DNA of 21,730 nt. Origin: Paratissierella sp033809995. Lineage in GTDB: Bacteria > Bacillota > Clostridia > Tissierellales > Tissierellaceae. A model generated the notes under the pieces. The model saw only the letters and a list, made by a program, of their open reading frames with translations. It did no database searches and had not been told where the DNA came from. The stretch lies in NCBI GenBank assembly GCA_033809995.1, contig JAPXKQ010000039.1, forward strand, positions 1 to 21,730, read 5' to 3'. Both the position numbers and the translations under genes were made by a program. The stretch's first letter is position 1. Each line of letters opens with the position of its first letter. Below, piece by piece: positions 15,906 through 21,730 of this stretch.

Positions 15906-16871
15906 TTAATCTAATCTTATTCTAGGGTCTACTGCCGCATATGATATATCAGCTAATAGATTCCCAATCAAAGTGAATATTGCTAAAAATAAATTTGTAC
16001 CCATCATTATAGGATAATCCCTTTGTATAACTGCATTGTACTGCAGTCTCCCCATACCAGGTAGAGCAAACATAATTTCAGTAGTAATAGCACCTGAAAA
16101 TAGTCCTGGCAACGTAAACCCTAATAATGTGATAACAGGGATTAAAGCATTTCTTAATGCATGCTTATAAATAACAACTCTTTCTTTTAAACCTTTAGCT
16201 CTAGCTGTTCTAATATAGTCCTGTCTTATAACTTCAAGCATACTAGAACGAGTATACCTCATAAGACTACCAGCACCAGCTAGTCCTAAAACCACCAATG
16301 GTATAATAGTATGGTTGAACATATCCATCCATTTATTTATTCCTACATAGTTTTTACCTGGAGATTGTAGACCGGATAATGGGAACCATCTTAAATCAAT
16401 TGCGAACCATTTCTTCATCAATATTGCAAAGAAAAATATAGGTATAGAAATACCAGCTAAGGCAAATATAGTTCCGGCATAATCAAAAAATGAATACTGC
16501 TTTGTTGCAGAAATAACCCCTATAGGAATTGCTATTAATAGACTTATAATAAGGGACCCAAAGGCTATATAAAATGTAGCACCTAATCTTTCTGCTATCA
16601 ATTTAGATACAGGTTGTTTTAATTGAATAGAGTACCCAAATTCTCCCTTAAGAGCATTTTTCATATATGTAAAATATTGCTCAACAGGGCTAGCGTTTAG
16701 ACCATATGCTTCCTTTAATGCTTCTATTTGGGCTACAGTCATATTTGGGTTTTGCATGTAGCTTGCAAGTGGATCACCAGGAGCCAATTGTATAATGCCG
16801 AATACTAGAATACTTACGCCAATCATTATAGGGATTTGCTGTAGAAGACGTCTTAAAATGTATTTACCCAT
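15906..16871 (-). CDS. oppB: Oligopeptide ABC transporter permease OppB
   Basis: This 321-residue permease starts with the family opening YILRRLLQQIPIMIGVSILVF (residues 4-24), followed by QLAPGDPL. The EAA loop TARAKGLKERVVIYKHALRNALIP (near 222-245) contacts an ATPase subunit. The C-terminus ends DISYAAVDPRIRL, as in DppB/OppB proteins. AAAAAAGGAGG lies 6 bases before the ATG, a near-perfect site. It is the first permease gene after oppA, with a 17-bp hairpin in the 94-base gap. Confidence 0.95.
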   Translation of the reverse strand: MGKYILRRLLQQIPIMIGVSILVFGIIQLAPGDPLASYMQNPNMTVAQIEALKEAYGLNASPVEQYFTYMKNALKGEFGYSIQLKQPVSKLIAERLGATFYIAFGSLIISLLIAIPIGVISATKQYSFFDYAGTIFALAGISIPIFFFAILMKKWFAIDLRWFPLSGLQSPGKNYVGINKWMDMFNHTIIPLVVLGLAGAGSLMRYTRSSMLEVIRQDYIRTARAKGLKERVVIYKHALRNALIPVITLLGFTLPGLFSGAITTEIMFALPGMGRLQYNAVIQRDYPIMMGTNLFLAIFTLIGNLLADISYAAVDPRIRLD

Positions 16872-16898
16872 GTTTCATCCTCCTTTTTTGAAGTATTT

Positions 16899-16937
16899 AA
16901 GTGAATATAGCCTAGATGTACTAGGCTATATTCACTT
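16899..16937. repeat. Perfect 17-bp intercistronic hairpin between oppA and oppB
   Basis: AAGTGAATATAGCCTAG (16899-16915) and CTAGGCTATATTCACTT (16921-16937) are exact inverted arms around ATGTA. In the direction of transcription no T-run follows, only AAATACTTC and then the oppB ribosome binding site. It is more likely to stabilise or partially attenuate the mRNA after oppA than to terminate fully. Confidence 0.85.
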
Positions 16938-16965
16938 TATTTTATTTTTATTTTTAAGATTTCTA

Positions 16966-18687
16966 CTATTGAGGTATCTCTATTAGATGAGCTTCTGCTG
17001 ACCAGTATTTGAATTCTGTTGGGTTAAAGTTTTTAACTCTCTTGTTTACTAGCCAAGGATTCATTCTAATATATACGAACATATATGGAAGCTCTTCGTT
17101 GAATTTAACAGCCAATTCTTGATAGATTTCTTTTCTCTTTTCTTGGTCAAATTCATATAGACCATCTTTCATTAATTTTTCAATTTCTTCATTATAGAAA
17201 AATCCTCTGTTGTTTCCTGGAGGGAATACAGTTTTGGAGAATACATCATACATATCTGGGTCAGGAGTTAAACCCCAAGCCATGTTCCACATATCCCATT
17301 TATCTGCATTACCTGGGTCACTAATCATAGTTGATAGGGAGTTGAAGTCCATTAATTCAACAGTTAAATCAACACCTATCTTCTTCCATTGCTCTACTGC
17401 TAAAGCAGTAATCTTAGTTGACCAAGCAGCTTCTTGGTAGGAAACCCATTTAATAGCTAATTTCTTACCATCTTTTTCTCTGATTCCATCTGCACCCATC
17501 TTCCATCCTGAAGCTTCTAAAAGTTCAGCAGATTTTTCAGGATTGTAATCATATGGATTAAGTTTGCTAACATCTGGATATGCCCAGTTTACTGGTGATA
17601 TTGGAGCATGACATACATAACCACCCTTGTCACCAAAGAAGGATTGAACAAACCCTGCTCTATCAAGACCATAAACTAATGCTTGTCTTACGTTCCTATC
17701 AGCTAGTATTGGGTTCTTAAAATTAAATCCAGCATATGCATAACCATTGTTCATATTGTTGATTAATTCAACGTGTGAGAATGTATCACCTTCGATAGTT
17801 TCGTAGTTTTCAACTGAACCTTCGAAGTTAACAGCATCTACAGCACCAATTTCGATTTCTGATAATTCGTCAACGTTAGCAATAACTTTGTAAATGATAC
17901 CGTCAAGCTTTGGAGCTCCTTGCCAGTAATCTTTATTAGGTTCTAATTCTACATATTGCTCAACTTCGTATTTTTTAAGTTTGAATGCACCATTACCTAG
18001 TGGGTTACGGTTCAAATTAGCTTGTTCTTCAGCTGACATTCCACCATAATAATGTTCTGGCATTATCATTATATAGCCAAAATCCCTTAATGAAGTAGCT
18101 AAAGCTTCAGTTACAGTAACTTCTACCGTATATTTGTCAAGTGCCTTAATACCTTTAGCTGTTTCAGCTTTTCCTGCTTTTACATCTTCTGCACCTACAA
18201 TAGATTGGAACGCAGCTGAATATCCTCTACCTTTGTAGTCAGGCTGTAAAATATCATTGTAAGTCCATACTAGGTCATCAGCAGTTACTTCTTCTCCGTC
18301 ATGCCATTTGATTCCTTCTCTTAGATAGAATGTATAGACTAATCCATCTTCGGAAATTTTATAATCTTTTGCTAATCCACCTTCAGTTGTTAATTCTCCA
18401 CTTTCTTTGATATTTAACAATTTATCAAAGATTAACTCACATATATACCAGTCATATGTTGATGAGTAAGTGTTTGGATTGAAAACTCCGTCAGGGCTTG
18501 TTCCACCAACAGTTAATACGTTACCCCTATCAGATCCTGGTAATGTTTCCACTGGTTCTGGAGCTGGCTCATTTGTACCAGGTGCTGGCTCTGGAGTTGC
18601 AACTGGTGCTTCTTTCGGCTGACATCCAGCTAAGAAGACTGATAAAACCATTGATAATGCAAGTAATAAAACTATACTTTTCTTCAT
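16966..18687 (-). CDS. oppA: Peptide ABC transporter substrate-binding lipoprotein OppA
   Basis: This 573-residue family 5 solute-binding protein is anchored outside the cell by a lipid. The signal peptide ends at lipobox LAGC with Cys22. A Pro/Glu-rich spacer at about 23-50 (APVATPEPAPG...) lifts the domain off the membrane. The body has family motifs such as GLVYTFYLREGIKWHDGEEVTADDLVWTYN (described around 115-145) and later RNVRQALVYGLDR. It captures oligopeptides and hands them to OppBC. The AAGGGGGAAAG ribosome binding site and consensus promoter upstream make it the first gene of the operon. Other family 5 ligands, such as nickel or sugars, are not excluded, but the OppD/F context favours peptides. 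Confidence 0.94.
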   Translation of the reverse strand: MKKSIVLLLALSMVLSVFLAGCQPKEAPVATPEPAPGTNEPAPEPVETLPGSDRGNVLTVGGTSPDGVFNPNTYSSTYDWYICELIFDKLLNIKESGELTTEGGLAKDYKISEDGLVYTFYLREGIKWHDGEEVTADDLVWTYNDILQPDYKGRGYSAAFQSIVGAEDVKAGKAETAKGIKALDKYTVEVTVTEALATSLRDFGYIMIMPEHYYGGMSAEEQANLNRNPLGNGAFKLKKYEVEQYVELEPNKDYWQGAPKLDGIIYKVIANVDELSEIEIGAVDAVNFEGSVENYETIEGDTFSHVELINNMNNGYAYAGFNFKNPILADRNVRQALVYGLDRAGFVQSFFGDKGGYVCHAPISPVNWAYPDVSKLNPYDYNPEKSAELLEASGWKMGADGIREKDGKKLAIKWVSYQEAAWSTKITALAVEQWKKIGVDLTVELMDFNSLSTMISDPGNADKWDMWNMAWGLTPDPDMYDVFSKTVFPPGNNRGFFYNEEIEKLMKDGLYEFDQEKRKEIYQELAVKFNEELPYMFVYIRMNPWLVNKRVKNFNPTEFKYWSAEAHLIEIPQ

Positions 18688-18716
18688 TGTCTTTCCCCCT
18701 TATTTTATTTATTTCA

Positions 18717-18740
18717 AAAGTAGTTTCTATGTACTACTTT
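18717..18740. repeat. Hairpin in the oppA leader
   Basis: AAAGTAGT (18717-18724) and ACTACTTT (18733-18740) form an 8-bp stem with an 8-base loop, about 30 bases before the oppA start. No T-run follows. Its role is unknown. Confidence 0.45.
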
Positions 18741-18849
18741 GGAAAACTAATAAGCTTTATACAAATATATTATGTATATCTGTATATTATGAATTTCATC
18801 ACTATTTTACGTCTTACCTTTGTAAAGTTACTGCTATCAATTATCTCAT

Positions 18850-18878
18850 ATTGTATTACATTTTGTCCTAATTTTCAA
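18850..18878 (-). promoter_or_regulatory. Promoter of the opp operon
   Basis: On the minus strand TTGAAA (18873-18878) and TACAAT (18850-18855) are separated by 17 bases. It lies about 10 bases after the stop of the upstream M28-like gene and about 160 bases before oppA, leaving a leader of roughly 155 bases. I see no terminator between the M28-like gene and this promoter, so read-through is also possible. Confidence 0.75.
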
Positions 18879-18888
18879 TACCCTTTTA

Positions 18889-21099
18889 CTAGAACCTTAA
18901 AACCCCATTTGTGCTTCTAATGTTTATAATAGTCTTGTTAAAGATGTAAGGGCTATAAATAGCCGAAACAAACAGGATATTCAACATAATATAAACAACG
19001 ATTAATTTAAAGGTTGTTGCTCCTTTTTTTTCTTTTTTCAGAAAATAAATGACAATACAATTATATAAGCCAATACATAAAATTAAAATGATATTTAGAT
19101 TTGGTAATGATAGCAATTTGGGAAATATACTTGAATAATTATAATCATAAAGCTTATTAAATCCATACAATACCGTAAATATACTTAATATACATACTAA
19201 ACTTAAAAATCCTCTTTCAGATAATTTAATCCTATCATGTATATATCTTAAAATAAGTAAGCCTAAAACCAATGGTAATGAGTACATACATAGGTACACA
19301 AACATTAAGCTGGATGATAATACACTCTCCCCAAATGTATTTAGCACATTCATTAAGCCAATACTTGTATCCTGATACAAAACCCCTTGAGATAATACAA
19401 TCCCATGTTTAGTTTGTATGATTAGGGTTGCTATAATAAAAGCTATAACTAGGTATGCGGAAATCAAGGGTATCGGGTGGGCGTAGAATCCCGCCCCTAC
19501 GCTATTGTCATCCCGACGATTTGAGATTTCTCCACGTTGGTCGAAATGACGCCTATGGCGTAAGTCATCCCGAGCGTGAGAGATTTCTCCACTATGCCGT
19601 ATGTCATCCAGAGCGCAGTCGAGGGATCTCCAATTGTGAATTGTGAATTGTGAACTGTAAATTGCAATTAGCACAATCCCAATAACCACCAAGTACCAAA
19701 TAGACTTAAATATATCCAAAAGTTCTTTCAATATATTCATATTTCCAAAGTCGCTTATATAATTCAAAGTGATATTACCTATATCCAACACACGATCCAT
19801 ATCAACGTTTTCTAATTTATCGTTTATAGTCCCTATATTTTCATTAAATCCATTGGTTAAAACAAAGGACTTTATACCTCTTAATCTGAAATTGATATAA
19901 TCCGATGAGAAATAATTCTCATCCTTTTTGTATGGCAAGTCCATTTTATCTATTGTATTAATCAAATCATTAAATATAATCCTATTTAATTTAAACTCCG
20001 TAGATTCATTGGCAAAAGTACCGATGGTAATATCACCATTTATAGTGCCTACCTTATCTAAATAAATTACTTGAACATGGGTTGGGTCTATACCTTCAAT
20101 CCTAAAGAAATTGTCAAAGCCCATATCCCCTAATTTATTGCCATTTAGCCCTAAAAAGACAATATTAGAATCCATTCTTTTGCTAGTGGATAGTATTCTA
20201 CTAAGTTCTAGTAACAAAGATGTTGCAGCTCCATTATCAACTGCTCCAGGTAAAACATTTCCATTGGCATCAATGCCAAGGCCATCAATTGAGGTTGCAA
20301 TTATTATATTGTTATAATTCTTGACCTTACCCTCAATCACACCAATGACATTGGCTGCTTTTACGTTGTTAAATGCAATTGGAATATCAATATCTATTTT
20401 GTATCCATTCCCCATATATGAGATTAAGCTCTCAAATATATCTGGATTTACCCCAAGTTTAATAAGTCCACTTTGATTTAAATGAACATTCTTATTTCCT
20501 AAATTCAAATCCTTTAAACTTATAGACCCATATTCAGGATAAATGAGGACCTTTGCACCCTTGTAAAAAATCCTATCGTCTATTTGTCCCTGATTTTGCC
20601 CTATTTCTTTTATACTTTCATTATTATAATCCAATAGGACTGCAAGATTATCATAGTTGTATTGATTTCTGAGGATTTGTTCCTTATTGTCTATGTAATG
20701 AATATCACCCTTAAAGCTCCCTACAAAGGAATAATCATCAAGTCTAATTTTATAATCTAATCCTTCTTGTAACGATAAAACTATATTCCCCTTACGGTCC
20801 AATATATTGAAGCGTGGCACTCCTTGGTATTCTATATTCAACGCTTCAAATTCATGAGTAAAGGAGTCACCTATAGGTTTCAACCCATACTCTTCAAAAT
20901 GTTCTTTTACGTATTCAACGGTTTTTTCATTGCCCCTTGTACCTATTAGCCTGCCCTGAAATTCTTCTGATGACAATATTTCAATATGTTTTTTAATATT
21001 ATCAATTGAAAGAAAATTTTCCGACATAGATTCTCCTAAGATTGGTACTGCAGATGAAAATGTAAGTATAATTGCTAATAACAATGTAAGTTTTTTCAA
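18889..21099 (-). CDS. Exported M28-like protein with degenerate active site and multi-pass membrane tail
   Basis: The 736-residue protein has a signal peptide (1-22), then an M28 aminopeptidase-like region (about 30-450) with EILSSEEFQGRLIGTRG and PGAVDNGAATSLLLELSR. Next come one membrane helix (about 466-482) and four to six more from 545 to 736. M28 enzymes need H-x-D, D, EE, D and H. Here these read S270-I-D272, D288, N319-G320, D348 and Y401. Both His and both Glu are lost, so zinc peptidase activity is unlikely. Residues about 477-541 are encoded by intergenic-type repeats (RSLDCALDDIRHSGEIS and similar) and lie between the first two membrane helices. The start is TTG 21099 with AAGGGAG 7 bases upstream; no ATG nearby fits. 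It lies directly upstream of opp. Function is unknown. Confidence 0.8.
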   Translation of the reverse strand: MKKLTLLLAIILTFSSAVPILGESMSENFLSIDNIKKHIEILSSEEFQGRLIGTRGNEKTVEYVKEHFEEYGLKPIGDSFTHEFEALNIEYQGVPRFNILDRKGNIVLSLQEGLDYKIRLDDYSFVGSFKGDIHYIDNKEQILRNQYNYDNLAVLLDYNNESIKEIGQNQGQIDDRIFYKGAKVLIYPEYGSISLKDLNLGNKNVHLNQSGLIKLGVNPDIFESLISYMGNGYKIDIDIPIAFNNVKAANVIGVIEGKVKNYNNIIIATSIDGLGIDANGNVLPGAVDNGAATSLLLELSRILSTSKRMDSNIVFLGLNGNKLGDMGFDNFFRIEGIDPTHVQVIYLDKVGTINGDITIGTFANESTEFKLNRIIFNDLINTIDKMDLPYKKDENYFSSDYINFRLRGIKSFVLTNGFNENIGTINDKLENVDMDRVLDIGNITLNYISDFGNMNILKELLDIFKSIWYLVVIGIVLIAIYSSQFTIHNWRSLDCALDDIRHSGEISHARDDLRHRRHFDQRGEISNRRDDNSVGAGFYAHPIPLISAYLVIAFIIATLIIQTKHGIVLSQGVLYQDTSIGLMNVLNTFGESVLSSSLMFVYLCMYSLPLVLGLLILRYIHDRIKLSERGFLSLVCILSIFTVLYGFNKLYDYNYSSIFPKLLSLPNLNIILILCIGLYNCIVIYFLKKEKKGATTFKLIVVYIMLNILFVSAIYSPYIFNKTIINIRSTNGVLRF
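19479..19670. repeat. Composite D-C-C-C-B repeat inside the M28-like gene
   Basis: Read on the + strand it has D (19479-19500, GGGCGTAGAATCCCG...). C1 (19507-19550) is flanked by inverted GTCATCCCGAC and GTCGAAATGAC. C2 is about 19564-19590 and C3 about 19603-19631. B is at 19632-19670 (repeated ATTGTGA). The stretch is visibly richer in G+C than the surrounding gene. The approximate span of 192 bases is a multiple of 3, and it stays open in the gene's frame. Confidence 0.85.
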
Positions 21100-21123
21100 G
21101 ATATGGCTCCCTTCCCCAAAAGC

Positions 21124-21264
21124 AAAATTAAAAGATAAAAATTAAAAATGATTTTATAGTTACTATTCAAAGCGAGGAGATTCCTCCACGTTGGTCGGCA
21201 ACACCTTCAGTGTTTAATTCTTCACTCTTCACTAGTTGTTAATTGTTCTTTGTTAATTGTTAAT
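21124..21264. repeat. Composite repeat A-C-B upstream of the M28-like gene
   Basis: Module A is at 21124-21150. A partial C (about 21172-21200) has GAGGAGATTCCTCCACGTTGG. A divergent B (about 21218-21264) has TTCTTCACTCTTCACT, then TTGTTAATTGTTAATT. The order matches 8082-8281. It lies in the leader of the M28-like gene and I see no ORF in it. Confidence 0.7.
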
Positions 21265-21266
21265 TA

Positions 21267-21304
21267 GAAAAATATAACCCTCCATGAATTATATCATAAA
21301 GGGT
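21267..21304 (-). terminator. Probable terminator after the flagellar gene
   Basis: On the minus strand ACCCT...ATGA and TCAT...AGGGT can pair with a 2x2 internal mismatch (21277-21304), followed by TATATTTTTC. The stem loop also contains TATAAT, so a promoter for the next gene could overlap it. Confidence 0.5.
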
Positions 21305-21313
21305 CTATGTATT

Positions 21314-21730
21314 TCATCTTTTTATATTATTTATAATCGATATTATATCATCTGTAGTTTGGATCGATTTGGAGTTTAAGGAGTATGCTCTTTGGGTTGT
21401 TATCAACTCCGCCATACTTTGAGAAATATCTACATTTGATGTTTCTAATGCATATTGGGATATACCCCCAAATCCTTCATTATTTAGTTGAGAGTCATAT
21501 AAAGTTACATTTTGGGCAGGTAAATACTTTCCTTCTCCTATGGATGTCAAGGAGTCTAATATTTCTGGATTATATAAGATAACTTTACCTACAGATTGAT
21601 AACTTCCATCTATATTAGTATATATTTCACCTTTTGCATCAATATCTACCTTTCCCCATTGTTCCACTGGTACAATTATACTAGCATCAAGGTAATATCC
21701 ATTGTCATCTACTATATTAAATTCTCCGTC
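21314..21730 (-). CDS. flgG: Flagellar basal-body rod protein, C-terminal fragment (FlgG/FlgF family)
   Basis: The frame is open to the right edge, so the gene starts beyond the window; 138 residues are visible. The fragment begins DGEFNIVDDNGYYLDASI, continues with WGKVDIDAKGEIYTN, and ends with LETSNVDISQSMAELITTQRAY...SIQTTDDIISIINNIKR. This coiled-coil end is the hallmark of the FlgE/F/G rod-hook family, in which it packs the axial core of the flagellum. FlgG (distal rod) is favoured by the short ending NNIKR, but FlgF is close and not excluded. It is exported through the flagellar type III apparatus. A GTG at 21665-21667 is internal, not the start. Confidence 0.88.
   Translation of the reverse strand, partial: DGEFNIVDDNGYYLDASIIVPVEQWGKVDIDAKGEIYTNIDGSYQSVGKVILYNPEILDSLTSIGEGKYLPAQNVTLYDSQLNNEGFGGISQYALETSNVDISQSMAELITTQRAYSLNSKSIQTTDDIISIINNIKR

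Noticed and set aside
18498..18920. 140-residue + strand ORF antisense to oppA
   Set aside because: Shadow of the oppA signal peptide region and its promoter, with no ribosome binding site and no recognisable domain.
19455..19646. 63-residue + strand ORF with CHPERSRG-like peptide
   Set aside because: It is the reverse-strand reading of the C repeats inside the M28-like gene, with no ribosome binding site of its own.
18889..21099. M28-like gene as a pseudogene
   Set aside because: The frame is open for 736 codons with signal peptide and all membrane helices intact. Only the active-site residues are changed.

Overview
The window is AT-rich, with clostridial-looking ribosome binding sites and codon use. 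It carries a flagellar rod gene end, a GerMN-type lipoprotein (a domain known from spore-former proteins) and many membrane proteins. This fits a motile, probably spore-forming low-GC Firmicute of the Clostridia/Tissierellia type. That placement is inferred from gene content; no rRNA or tRNA is visible. Almost everything is on the minus strand. The exceptions are the antiporter fragment at the left edge and a helicase plus a tiny Asn-rich ORF near the middle.

Layout, left to right: end of a Na+/H+ antiporter (+), followed by three nested inverted repeats. A MATE exporter and a hemolysin III/TrhA membrane protein form a minus-strand pair. Methionine aminopeptidase lies 61 bases downstream of an 8-repeat TPR protein's start-to-stop unit, with only 4 bases between the TPR stop and the map start. 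Next is a Zn/Cd-type P1B ATPase with a near-consensus promoter and an ArsR/SmtB-type operator, then a two-half nitroreductase and a PAP2 phosphatase. A 416-base divergent, repeat-filled gap separates PAP2 from a short UvrD-type helicase. The 39-aa Asn-rich ORF, the GerMN lipoprotein and a HAD-IB phosphatase follow. A complete peptide ABC transporter operon (oppA-oppB-oppC-oppD-oppF plus a small membrane protein) has its own promoter and terminator. Upstream of it is a large exported, membrane-anchored M28-like protein, and the flagellar rod gene fragment closes the window.

The most unusual content is in two places. First, a family of short dispersed repeat modules recurs in mosaic form. I call them A (AT-rich, ATTAAAAATTAA-like), B (TTCAC/GTGAA-rich), C (GTCATyyCGA...GAGATyyCTCC, hairpin-like) and D (GGGCrTrGAATCCCGyCCCTAC). 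They occupy most intergenic gaps. One copy supplies the stop codon of the HAD gene. About 190 bases of D-C-C-C-B are read in frame inside the M28-like gene. Second, that M28-like protein has lost both zinc-binding histidines and both active-site glutamates, so it looks like a pseudoenzyme.

Functionally, the opp operon imports peptides and the M28-like protein sits just upstream of it in the same direction. CadA is a metal-inducible exporter whose repressor is not in this window. The remaining genes are housekeeping or envelope functions.
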